64,000 nt of DNA, taken from contig CM042011.1 in NCBI GenBank assembly GCA_023525715.1, positions 61,147,354-61,211,353 of the forward strand. The letters run 5' to 3'. Every line of letters begins with the position of its first letter. Within the stretch, counting starts at the first letter, position 1. Shown in pieces: positions 25,301 to 35,045 of the stretch. The DNA comes from Cichorium intybus (taxonomy: Eukaryota; Streptophyta; Magnoliopsida; Asterales; Asteraceae). The notes beneath the pieces are model-generated. The model was not told the DNA's origin. It saw only the letters and a program-made list of their open reading frames with translations, and did no database searches. A program made the translations under genes and the position numbers.

Positions 25301-26846
25301 GACCGTCGGCAAGAGGAATACGAATAAACTTCTCGTAACACACTATTTCAGCATGGTTTTGGGATAGCCAATCCATTCCCACGATGATGTCGAAGCTACC
25401 AAGTTCCATAGGAACTAAATTGACAGAAAATTTATGACCGCAAAAATCAAAAGTGCAATCTTGGATGACTGCATTGAGTGAAATGTTTTTTCCATTGGCG
25501 ACTTCTACGGTAAAGTGTTCATCAAGTATCGTGCGAGGTGTGTGAAGTATGGGTTCAAATTCCAAGGACACAAAACTTTTGTCGGCACCTGAATCAAAAA
25601 GTACTGATGCGTAGCAGTCATTTATGAGAAACGTACCATTTACGACCTTGTTATCGGTCTGTGCTTGGGTTGCGGTAATGACAAATGCTCGGCCTTTGGG
25701 AGCTGGAACCTGCATTGTTGGATTTGCCTGGGCTTGAGTGTTAATGATATTGACAAGCCTAGGACACGCGTTTCTGAAATGGGTGGGGTCACCACAGTTG
25801 AAGCATGTTCCAGTTGGATACCGGGTTTGTGTTTGCTGATTTGAGGGTAGAGCGAATGGTCGCTGAGTTTTTGGTGCACGGCATGTGTCCGCCAAGTGGC
25901 CATAGCGACCACAAGTTGTACAAAGGCGACACGGGCTGGTGGACATATGGTGATAGTTACAATGGTTACAGAGGGGGTGAGGTCCGGTATACGGCTTTTT
26001 GTTTGGTTGGGTGACTTGGGTGATAGGAGCAGCAGGGGTAATAACAGCATGGTTGTGGTGATGGCTTTTCCGCTTCTTTTTGTCGTGTCGGTGTGAGGAC
26101 TCGGACTTGACAATTAAGGGGGTCTCAGGGGTCGGCTTTTCAGTTTTCATCTTTGAACCCTTGCGTGGGAGGACACCATCGTTCATATTATCCTCGTTGA
26201 GTTGACCTGCTATTTCAATAGCGGATTCCAGAGTAGATGGCCTGCTGCTGGTCACCGAATCACGGATCTGGCGCGGTAACCCTTTGATGTAGCGACGTAT
26301 TGCAGTTTTCGTAGGTTGAACCATGTGAGGTAGGAGTCTTGAAAGATCATAGAATCTATTAGTGTAGGCCGCGTTGTCTCCTCCCACCTGTTTCAGATTC
26401 CAGAATTCCTCCTCGAGAGTTTGCAATTCGCTGTCCGGACAGAACTTTTCTATCATGCGTTCCTTTAGTTTTGACCAGGTCATTCCCAAGGCAACACCCT
26501 CTCCTTTTGCCCGTTTTTCTAGGTTCCACCATGAGAGAGCATGACCTTGGAGGCACCCTGTAGCGTGACGGACCATCAGGTCCTCAGGGCACTCGCTGTG
26601 GATGAAAGTACTCTCCATTTCTTCGATCCATGTGAGGAGTGCGGTGGCACCATCTATGCCTTTGAAGTAAGGCGGATTACAGCTACGAAAATGCTTAAAC
26701 GAGCAACGATGAGTGGTTGCTGGAGCTTGCGGCTGAAGAGTTTGAAGATGGGTTGCAATTGTTGGGATGACATTCGCTACCTCCTTAGCGATAAGGGCGG
26801 CTAGCCTTCGGTTGCTGCGAGCAGCATATGGGGGTCGTAATGCCAT
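22323..26846 (-). CDS. Complete gypsy gag-pol polyprotein, 1507 residues
   Basis: One open frame carries all domains. Gag lies at about residues 45-210. A CCHC knuckle CFNCGDPTHFRNAC lies near 345, with a second, cysteine-rich CTTCGRYGHLADTC just before it. The protease has FDSGADKS near 415. Reverse transcriptase is centred on VIVFIDDILIYSK near 750. RNase H (CDASNLGLGC, FTDHKSLQ) spans about 870-990. The integrase has an HHCC finger (HPGADKMYHG, CLTCSRVKAEH) and a D,D,E core (AMDFVTKLPRT, ISDRDGRF, HPQTDGQSERT) near 1100-1260. A GPF/Y-type module (YVGPFKILKRIG) follows, and a chromodomain-like C-terminus ends near TWEREDQMRTKYPQLFS. Length and order are normal for a chromovirus. It makes the particle and enzymes for its own reverse transcription and chromatin-directed integration. 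The first ATG of the open frame was taken as start. Confidence 0.96.
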   Translation of the reverse strand: MALRPPYAARSNRRLAALIAKEVANVIPTIATHLQTLQPQAPATTHRCSFKHFRSCNPPYFKGIDGATALLTWIEEMESTFIHSECPEDLMVRHATGCLQGHALSWWNLEKRAKGEGVALGMTWSKLKERMIEKFCPDSELQTLEEEFWNLKQVGGDNAAYTNRFYDLSRLLPHMVQPTKTAIRRYIKGLPRQIRDSVTSSRPSTLESAIEIAGQLNEDNMNDGVLPRKGSKMKTEKPTPETPLIVKSESSHRHDKKKRKSHHHNHAVITPAAPITQVTQPNKKPYTGPHPLCNHCNYHHMSTSPCRLCTTCGRYGHLADTCRAPKTQRPFALPSNQQTQTRYPTGTCFNCGDPTHFRNACPRLVNIINTQAQANPTMQVPAPKGRAFVITATQAQTDNKVVNGTFLINDCYASVLFDSGADKSFVSLEFEPILHTPRTILDEHFTVEVANGKNISLNAVIQDCTFDFCGHKFSVNLVPMELGSFDIIVGMDWLSQNHAEIVCYEKFIRIPLADGQSLRIYGETRSKKLSLMSCTQARSYLRKEYMAFLAHVVETKVKEKKIEDIPIVRDFPDIFPDDVSGLPPVRELEFRIDLVPEAAPIAKSPYRLAPTEMQELASQLQELTDKGFIRPSTSPWGAPVLFIKKKDGSFRMCIDYRELNKLTIKNRYPLPRIDDLFDQLQGASCFSKIDLRSGYHQLRVREEDIPKTAFRTRYGHYEFTVMPFGLTNAPAAFMDLMNRVFKPYLDRFVIVFIDDILIYSKTKADHERHLRLTLQTLQGNQLYAKFSKCEFWLNEVQFLGHIVSDKGILVDPAKVEAVKNWKAPRNPKEIRSFLGLAGYYRRFISNFSKIALPLTFLTCKGTPFDWGPKQEDAFQTLKQRLCDAPILTLPEGSEDFVVYCDASNLGLGCVLMQRGKVIAYASRQLKIHERNYTTHDLELGAVVFALKIWRHYLYGTKCVIFTDHKSLQHILNQKELNMRQTRWVELLNDYECEIRYHPGKANVVADALSRKEHAKAFHLICSPILSNLSDRIRGAQHSAITENDMPTGIDGELESKSDGIFYYQDRIWIPDRDNLRTFLMEEIHKTRYSIHPGADKMYHGLRTNYWWSGMKKDIALFVAKCLTCSRVKAEHQRPSGLLVQPVIPEWKWEAIAMDFVTKLPRTTKGHDSIWVIIDRLTKSAHFLPIREDFQVEQLARIYIDEIVSRHGIPLSIISDRDGRFLSRIWQSLQAAMGTRLDLSTAYHPQTDGQSERTIQTLEDMLRACVLDFGGNWDSHLPLVEFSYNNSYHSSIKMPPFEALYGRKCRSPICWHEIGESHVIRATVDSPIVGPELIQETTDKITQICNNLLAARSRQKSYADKRRKPLEFTVGDMVMLKVSSWKGVVRFGRKGKLAPRYVGPFKILKRIGPVAYELDLPIELNKVHPVFHIANLKKCLADENLHVPLEDIQIDETMQFIEKPLEIADRMEKQLKRSRIPLVKVKWQSARGPEYTWEREDQMRTKYPQLFS

Positions 26847-27659
26847 CTATGAGAAACACGCATATGGACTTGTGAGTTATTTGTAAATTGATTATGGAAA
26901 TTAAGTTTGTAGACATTGTTGGGTAAAATGATTGTAAAACACTTGTTGGGCCATGGTTAGGAGTGTTGGGCACCTTTTGGGCTTTCCATGGGTACTAAAT
27001 GTGAAGCATGTAGCAATTGCGTGGGCCCCCACAATACTAAGTTTTCACATGTTTTTCCCACTTCAAGGTCCATTAGGGAACTTAATAGTCCAATGAGTTG
27101 GCCATTTTGGAGTGTATCCTTTCGGATACGTTTGATAAGGTCGGGTATTTTGATGGCTCAAAAGTAATGTGAATGACGCGCTTTGGCCTATAGGTTTGGG
27201 AACTCTCGCCTTTGGTCCCCAGGTAAGCAAACTGGTCCCTCGGTTGATTAGGATGTATACGAATGCTTACCTAGTCAGGACTTTCGGGCTACCGGCACCT
27301 CCCCCTTCCAGTTACTACGCGTCCATTACTTTGATCCTACCCAACTAGAGTGGATGACTTTTAATTTCCTATGAGCTCTAAGGAATATATATGTATATAA
27401 ATTTTTATTTTGAAACCATTTGAGTATGTGTGTGATTTTAAGAGAAAGAGGAGAAAATTCACAAGTGTATGCACACATATAAGTGTCGGGAATAATACGT
27501 AAGCACATAAGGGAGCAATTAGCACACAAAGGTATTCCTAGGATTTTCTAAGTGCGAATTGCTTGCAGTTGTGTGTGCATTTTATAAACTAGCATACGAG
27601 AGGACCCTAGAGGCTATAGACTAGGTCAAGGCAATTAACCTAATTCCCTATAGTCAAGG
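26847..27659 (-). other. Leader of the inner gypsy
   Basis: About 810 bp between primer-binding site and gag start, on the minus strand. No coding motif is seen. Confidence 0.7.
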
Positions 27660-27671
27660 GCTCTGATACCA
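27660..27671 (-). other. Primer-binding site of the inner gypsy
   Basis: Minus-strand TGGTATCAGAGC, three bases from the LTR, of initiator tRNA-Met type. Confidence 0.9.
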
Positions 27672-27674
27672 ATC

Positions 27675-30376
27675 TGTCACACCCCGATCCTTGGCGGAAT
27701 CGATCAAGGCGTGATATATTGTTCAAAGTCTCATGACAACTATGTTATAATATGATTAGATTCAATTAAGTACTAAGTATACAAACAAAATCCACAACAT
27801 ACAAATACAAATCCAAATACAACAACATTTATTACAGGAAATTTAAATAGTATTGTGGGTTTCTAAGGTACACCCTACTTTTCATCAACTCCATTCTTCA
27901 AATCTGCATCATGGGTAAAAACAGGTCAACTACGAGAGTTGGTGAGTAATCTAGTTTTATTAAAGAAAATTGTGAGTTTGAATAATTTGAAATTTGTTTT
28001 CTTTTGAAGTTGGCAAACAAGTGTTATTGAGATAACAATTTATAAATCAAAAATTGATTAACAAATGATAACAACAACAATAAGTCCTCACCCTATATAT
28101 ACATATAAGTATATATATAGGATGGAGCATCTAATCATCATACACACTCAACCACGTGCAATCAATCACCTTAGCGTCCCAAGGCGGGGTGGTCAACCCA
28201 ATAGCGCTATTATTGTCCATAACGTACCTCAAGAATACGGGCATAGTCATGGAGATTAGACTAAAAATGATAATGCACTACAAGTACATGTAGCGTAAAC
28301 AAACAATAATTATACAAATAATGATTCAAGTATAAATGTCCCAACAATGTCTCAATTGTGATAAAATAATAAAATGAAGTTGAAAACATATTAGAACCAC
28401 ATGATACACCCCAAAAGTATTGAAAAGTATAAAATACGGGGTAGATTACTCACATTAGTCCAATAAGGAATGCGCGTGTTGTACGATAGACGGCTCGGGT
28501 CAAAACGACGTGGAACCTATTATAATTAATAGTTTTGGTTTAGGAATCGATAAATAGGAATATAGTATTAATAAAATAATTTAAACACATATTATTATAT
28601 TAGATGAATTAACAATTATCCAAATTTTGTTTTGAATATTAATGTATTTATATGTTAAATGAATTTTAAATTGAATTAATTACTTTGCTTAATTAATTTA
28701 TATTTTCACTTTAGGAAATATTTTAATAATTTCTTATTAAAATAATAACTAGTCAAATTATAAGTATTTACAGATTTTATATATTATAAACAATTATTTA
28801 TATGAAATAATCATTAAAATGCTTTTTTACATGCTTAGATATTTAGGAAAATGGTTTTAAATACTAAACAGTAATGAAACATTCTGAAATTATCAGAAAA
28901 TAATTATTTCATAAAATAGTAATTACTGTAAAATTTTCATATTTTTCTTAACTGCTTTAGTATTTATTTAGTATTTTAATGTTTAAACAACAACAAAATT
29001 CGAAACAAATAATGAATGATCCCTAAAAATTCTGGAAAACTAACCATAGTTTTCTAACATTATATTGAGCCTACTGTAAATATTTTGGATATTTTGGATT
29101 AAGGGAAGTATTTCTTATGTTTTTCATTATTAACTAATCAATAAAATCATAAATAATAGGAAAATGTTAAGAGAAATTAATTAGACTTTTTATTTATGAT
29201 TACCATGTTATATATGATATTCTGATAAGGTGTTATAATTTTTGGACATGTGTAGCTATTTATTATCAATTTAAACCATTAAATAAACATTAAATCAGGA
29301 AAAATACGAAAACATTCTTACAAAATTCTGTAAATTTATTCATGGAGTCTTTAATATGTTAATAAGGTGCGAAAAATATAAAATCTAGTTTTTAACATAC
29401 ATAACTATATTTTGCAATTTATTTATCTACAACAAAATAAAATACAAAATAAGCATCAAACTGTAATATAAATGCATGAAACTTTATAAATCCACTTTAC
29501 TCAATATATGAGTTGTTCCAAAATATTCCCAGAATTTATTGATTTCAAAAAGTATTTTATGTGAATTATTGCCTTATTTTAGTGCAATAATTATAGTAAT
29601 TCAATAAAAATAAGTTATTTTCTGAAAATTTCCAGAACTTCTTATTTTATTGATGGGATCTTTAGAAAAATCAGGTTTATGCATAAAATGAGTTTTAGAT
29701 ATTTTGGTGGATTTAATTTGTTTCATGTATGAATTTGGAACTTTTAACAACTTACCTTGATGAATGCTTCAATAGGGATGAAGATTTGAGTATGAGAGCT
29801 TGTTCTTGGCTGGAAAATTGGAATTTCTTAGATGAATTTCGAGATTGAGAGGGAGAGAAAGGATAGAGAGGGTTTGAGTGGTGATGAGAATAATGTGTGG
29901 GGAGAAAAATGAAAGGAAAGATGATGAGAGGTGTGAGTGGGAGACCATGGGAATAACTTTTGACTTTAGGTGGTCCTCATAATTTCCCACTAGTACAAGC
30001 ATCTCTATGTAATACACTAATTAATATAAGAATTTTATAAAATTTAATGTAGAGTTTATAAAAATAGAGTTTTATAAAAAAATAGGTTATTATTTGATTA
30101 TAACAATCTACTTTGATTTGAAGTTTAATTATAGTATTCAAGTTTGACTCTTTTAATTTAATTAGAGTATCATACTTTGATTTGATTTTAATATGGTATC
30201 ATAATTTAATTTGATTATAGTTATAACGTTTTACTATGCTATTTTGCTATTAACGTCAATTTATATCGTATTGTATAGGTTTTGATCCTATTAGCGTCAA
30301 GTAAATCTTGAGTAGGGTTTATTAAATTTCCCAATTGGGTTGGGTTGACCCGAATCCATTTTAGGCGGATGTCACA
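27675..30376 (-). repeat. LTR of the inner gypsy (5' LTR in element orientation)
   Basis: 2702 bp, same length as its partner. The only difference noticed is C at 28228 in place of A at 20124. It carries the element's promoter by position. Confidence 0.96.
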
Positions 30377-31374
30377 ACTAAGAGTGCACTATTTCTAGCC
30401 ATAAAAGAAACTACTCCATTGGAGCAGTTAACCCAGTTGTATACAGATGAAGTGTTAAGAAGATACGGTGCACCATTGTCTATCGTGTCAGACAGAGACC
30501 CCAGATTTACCTCTAACTTTTAGAGTGCTTTACAAAAGAAAATGGGGACGAGAATTCAACTGAGTACAGCGTATCATCCACAAACGGATGGTCAGAGTGA
30601 ACGAACGATCCAGACATTAGAAGACATGCTACGGTCATGCGTGATGGATTTTGGAGGCAGTTGGGATGAACACCTACCATTAGTGGAGTTTGCATACAAT
30701 AACAGCTACCATTCTAGCATTAAAATGCCACCCTTTGAGGCATTGTATGGTAGAAAGTGTAGAACTCCTTTATGCTGGTTGGAGGCGGGAGAGACTAAGC
30801 TTACGGGGCCAGAGATTGTTAGAGTAACTAATGAGAAGATTGGAGTAATTCAAGCAAACATGAAAGCAGCACAAGATCGGCAAAAGAGTTACTCAAATCT
30901 AAAGAATAGACCGTATGACTTGCAAGAAGGAGATTTGGTGATGATAAAAGTGTCGCCATGGAAAGGAGTGGTCAGATTTGGCAAGAGAGGAAAGCTGAGT
31001 CCAAGATACATTGGACCTTTTAGAATTCTGAAAAGAGTGGGATTGCAAGCATTTAAGCTAGAGTTACCACCCGAACTTAGTGGAATACATGATACCTTTC
31101 ATGTATGCTACTTGAAAAAGTATTTTGGTAAAGAAGAGTTAGTAATACCGTATACCGACCTGAGGGTGGAGACTCCTAGCAAACTGATTGAGGAACCCGA
31201 AGCCATCCTAGAAATGCAGACTAAGAAGCTAAGAAACAAGGAGATTGACCTTGTACTAGTCAAGTGGAAGCACCCGTTAGGGTCAAACTAACTTGGGAGA
31301 CGTTAGAAGAAATGAAGAAAAGATATCCGAATTTCACAGATTACGAAAAGATTCCGAGGACGGAATCCGCTTAA
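30377..31374 (+). pseudogene. Outer gypsy gag-pol, second part (integrase core to chromodomain), stop and frameshift
   Basis: This continues the outer element's integrase immediately after the nested insertion; the first five bases are the duplicated ACTAA. An in-frame TAG at 30521-30523 falls in the integrase core. Its frame then runs from 30542 with HPQTDGQSERT and the GPF/Y region (YIGPFRILKRVG) to a stop near 31289. A one-base frameshift near 31280 moves the chromodomain-like tail (TWETLEEMKKRYPNF) into another frame, which ends at 31372-31374. The stop and frameshift are separate lesions from the insertion. Confidence 0.92.
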
Positions 31375-31385
31375 GGAGGGGTGAC
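31375..31385 (+). other. Polypurine tract of the outer gypsy
   Basis: The purine-rich GGAGGGGTGAC lies directly before the right LTR. Confidence 0.7.
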
Positions 31386-33931
31386 TGTAAGAACCCACGA
31401 AAAAGTTGTAAAAGGGTAAAACGGTCTTTTGACACGTTATAAGACTATTATGTAAAATAACATGTATTATGTAAAATAATAATATAAGAAATAAAAGATT
31501 ATATCAAATTTGGAGTTTTACCGCATGAATAGTGATATATGACCGAAAAGGGCAAAATGGTCATTTGTCATGGAAATGACCAAAATGTCAAGAAAATGTT
31601 GAGTTGTAAGTTAATGAAGCTTAAATGGTTAAGTTATGACTTTTGGACCATCTTTGTAAAGGAATTGGAAGGCTAAGGACCAAAATGCAAAGTTTTTATA
31701 AAATTAAATATACATATATATTATAAGATAGTTATTTCCTCCATTATGTAAGAACCTAATAGAAGTGTCCAGAGAGAGCTAGAGAGAGCGAGAGAGAGTA
31801 CGGGAGAAGAAGCAGAGGCTCAAGAATTGTTGCCAAGGAATCAAGAGAAAGGTTGGAATTGGTGATTCCAAAGTAAACAAGGTTAGTAATTGAAGTTTCT
31901 ACCCAAGCTTTTGTGTGTTCTTGATGAGTTTCCATGGAGTGGACTGAAATCTGTAATTTCAGTCATAATCCATGAAGTGTATATGATTTATGGGCTTAAA
32001 CATGTTCATGTAGTAAGAACATATCTTAAAAATAGCAAAGTAGGTTGCTATTGTTGAGAAATTGAAAAGTTGCTCAAGAACCCTAAATCATGAATTGGTG
32101 TGATTAAGGTGTTTCTAGCGGCTTAAAACTTGTTATTAGTCAAGGGTTTTAGTCCTAGAACAAATCACATATGATTAAGACCTGGATTAAGAACTTAAAA
32201 TGTCAAAACTGCGTGCTACAGTGCCAAATCGCGACTGATCAGGAGTCTGCCCAGGCGCTAGGCGCAGTGCGCCCAGGACCAGGGCGGGGTGCGCCCAGGC
32301 GCAGTGCGCCCAACCCTGGCGCGGTGCGCCCTCAGATAGGGACCAAAAATGTTAGAAACTTCAAATGCTAGAAACCATAGCTAGACATGTCCGTTTGGTC
32401 TGAAATTTTAGCCATAACCCTAAAATGGTATGAGAACATGTCGGGAATTGTCAAATCCGTAATCCGACCTTGCGGAAAAGTCACTGTAGCGGCAGTGGCT
32501 AAACTTCAAGTTTATGCCAAAACTTGATTTTTGGAATTTGAGCTAGACTTGTCCAATGAACTCCAAATTTGAAACACAAGTCTAATATGACCTAAGATTT
32601 CATGCAAAAGTGTCGGAACTGAAATACGACCCCTCGGGGGTACTGTAGCAAAATACGCGTATTTCGGAGAAAAACTATAAAACGAGTCTATTAATGGTTA
32701 TACATTTATTATAACCTGGAGTTGTGTCACATGAGACTTTAGAACTATAGAGTTAATTATATTGAGTATTTATACATGATACTTGTATAGGTGGTGCTTC
32801 AAATACCATAGACCACGGGAAAGGAAAAGGCGTACGTGAAGCTTAGTGAACCGTAGCAGAATCAAGGTGAGTTTTATGAGGATTTTCTATAGTACATAGC
32901 AAAATGATATTTTCAGAAAATGAGATTTCCAAATACTTTTAAATACTAAAGTTGGAAACAGTTTTAAAGTAGCTCTATATAAGGGCTCAGTGTTTTTAAG
33001 CAGATTTTTAAAGCAGTGTAGTTTACAAAGTATTTTGAAAGAAGTTCCTTGGGTGAACTAAGATGTCAAAAATCAGTTTTGAAAGTATTTTCAGTAAGGA
33101 GTTATAAAGTGTATGAGCATGAGTTATTTATAAATTGTGTCCCATTTTGACCAATTTGAGATGTAATGAAATAAGAATTAAAGAAAGAAAGAAGTAAGAG
33201 CCAGTTGTCCGGACTAGGATCACCCACATAATCGGGAGATCAGAAGACACTACTGGGATGGTACCTCCCGTCGCGAAGTAGTTGTCTAGCTTAGTATACC
33301 CTTGTGCTTGAATCTGTTCCAAGTCACAAAGGGGAGACAGAATGAGCATAACCGAGCGGACGGATCTGTTCTGTCCCGCGAGGGGAGCTAGTTGAATGAA
33401 TTAAATTAAAATAATTCATGAGTTTCAGTTGGTCACAAGAACATGAGAAAGAATGCAGTTTTAAAGAAAGAAAGCAGTTTCAAAGAATTAATACAGTTTT
33501 AAAGTAAGAAACCGTTTTTGAGAAAGAAAATGTTTTTAAGTTTTAATCAAAGAAGAGCAAAGAGATTTTAGACTTATCTTGAAAATAAGTTTTCAGCAGT
33601 TTATCAGTTTTACTTGTTTATATTTCAAGTTTTGAGCAGAAAAGTTTTGGGTCTAAAACCCATATTACTCACGAGGCTTTACGTCTCACGTATTATATTT
33701 TTAAATGCTATGTACTTAGGTGAAAGAAGCGGGAGTTGAAGTTGGGACCAGTGTAAATGCAGTAAGTTTAAATTATGGTTATCTGAATTGAGTCTGTAAT
33801 ACCCCCTTAAGTTTAAGTTTGTAAAATAAAAAAAAATTTAAGTGGCTACTTTATAGTCACGAGTTGTAAAATAAGTTTGTAACATAAACTGTATTTGTAT
33901 TAAAATATGGTTTGAGAAAAGGGGTGTTACA
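31386..33931 (+). repeat. Right LTR of the outer gypsy element
   Basis: 2546 bp, the same length as the left copy, with three substitutions seen by eye. It ends GGTGTTACA and is followed by the target duplication TATAT. Confidence 0.96.
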
Positions 33932-34259
33932 TATATAATATTATATTCATTCAGATATCGTTATCTATTCAGCATCCTTTATCAATTCAGGACGTAACAT
34001 GAAAAAAAAACAAAACCTAAGGGTATTATGCTAATATAATATTGTTGTATTTTATATGTCTACTAGATGATATTGCCTTACTACAATTGACTATATTATC
34101 TTTTTCTAATATGGGATATTATCTTAACATGTATTGCTATTGTATTCTATATGTCTAATGGATGGTGTTATCTTACTACACTTTTATATATTTTCTATGT
34201 CTGACAATGAATATCCTCTGGTTGAATATAATTGTTTTTTATCAATTTCTGATCGAATA
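33932..34259. other. AT-rich spacer right of the gypsy nest
   Basis: Unique-looking AT-rich DNA with no gene or element ends seen beyond the TATAT duplication. Confidence 0.6.
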
Positions 34260-34579
34260 TGCCATTTATGAGACACAGCTAACGAGAGAACTGTGCGGAT
34301 AGTTGTGGGTTTGACGACTGGGCTGAATGTGTCGTCGCAGTCGATACCAGGTCACTGGCTGCGACCATTGGCGACAAGGCGAGCCTTGTAGCGAGCAAGA
34401 GAGTCGTCAGAGTGTTCTTTCTTTTTAAACAGCCAGATACAGTTAATGACGTTGGCAGTCGCAGGACGAGGGACTAAAACCCATGTATTATTTGCCTTTA
34501 GGTGTCATATTCGTCTTGCATTGCTGATAACCAATTCGGATCCTTGAACGCTTGAGAGTAGTTTATTGGTAACAGAGAT

Positions 34580-34960
34580 GTGGTGTCCTGCTCTGTATGT
34601 GAGAGCCTCGATTAAAACTGGTGTTTGTTCTTGAATAGCCATTTTGCGTGCTTGATGAATAACTGAATAGATTGTTGAGTCATCTGATGTTGAATGGTGT
34701 CCTGCTCTGTATGTGAGAGCCTCGATTAAGATTAAAACATATGTTTGTTCTTGAATAGCCATTTTGCGTGCTTGCTAAACAGCTGAATAGATTGTTGAGT
34801 CATCTGATGTTGAATGGTGTCCTGCTCTGTATGTGAGAGCCTCGATTAAATCAGGTGTTTGTTCTTGAATAGCCATTTTGCGTGCTTGATGAACAGCTGA
34901 ATAGATTGTTGAGTCATCTGATGTTGAATGGTGTCCTTCTCTGTATGTTGAATCGTGTTA
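34580..34960. repeat. Minisatellite, unit 114-120 bp, about 3.3 copies
   Basis: The marker TGTCCTGCTCTGTATGTGAG starts at about 34584, 34698 and 34818, with a diverged start at 34932. The spacings are therefore 114, 120 and 114. The 6-bp difference is a small insertion (GATTAA-like) in one unit. It lies inside the copia remnant. Confidence 0.85.
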
Positions 34961-35020
34961 TTTGTATTCCAATGGCTAAATATCTATTTACAAATAAAGC
35001 CCTTGGAATATAAATAACAC
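34955..35020. repeat. Inverted repeat able to form a hairpin
   Basis: GTGTTATTTGTATTCCAA at the left pairs with TTGGAATATAAATAACAC at the right around a loop of about 30 bases, with one mismatch. It sits at the presumed LTR start of the copia remnant. It could equally be a small RNA or MITE relic. Confidence 0.6.
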
Positions 35021-35045
35021 CATATACAATATATCCACTAACACT

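Larger units (their letters stand above)
19571..30376 (-). mobile_element. Inner, apparently intact Ty3/gypsy chromovirus
   Basis: 10,806 bp with 2702 bp LTRs. TSD ACTAA occurs at 19566-19570 and 30377-30381, inside the outer element's integrase. Gag-pol, primer-binding site (27660-27671) and polypurine tract (22273-22289) are all in minus orientation and correctly placed. The one long reading frame has no interruption. A single LTR difference was seen (A at 20124, C at 28228). It is therefore the youngest dated insertion here and a candidate autonomous element. Confidence 0.97.
13225..33931 (+). mobile_element. Outer Ty3/gypsy chromovirus-like LTR retrotransposon, interrupted
   Basis: This element has 2546 bp LTRs at both ends and TSD TATAT (13220-13224 and 33932-33936). 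It has a tRNA-Met primer-binding site, gag-pol on the plus strand and a purine-rich AAGGAGGGG tract before the right LTR. Without the nested insertion and one extra ACTAA it would be about 9.9 kb. Coding order is gag, protease, RT, RNase H and integrase, with a chromodomain-like end, which fits the Tekay/Del group of chromoviruses. Two in-frame stops (17682-17684 and 30521-30523) and a late frameshift make this copy defective in addition to the insertion. LTRs differ at three positions seen by eye, so insertion was recent. Confidence 0.96.
34260..35045 (-). pseudogene. Copia remnant: RT fragment joined to leader/LTR-like repeats
   Basis: On the minus strand, 34545-34270 reads as the start of the copia reverse-transcriptase domain. 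It shows WVLVPRPATANVINCIWLFK, then SLARYKARLVANG, then DDTFSPVVKP, broken by stops. Upstream in the same orientation lie a short minisatellite and an LTR-like start (TGTTAGTGGATATATTG at about 35045). Gag, protease and integrase are absent, so this is an internally deleted, decayed copy. Confidence 0.7.

Noticed and set aside
22785..26804. Plus-strand open frames opposite the inner gypsy polyprotein
   Set aside because: They are antisense shadows of a clear 1507-residue gag-pol.
34955..35020. Hairpin considered as a microRNA precursor
   Set aside because: The stem is short (18 bp) and AT-rich and sits at a transposon LTR start; no mature-miRNA-like conserved segment is recognisable.
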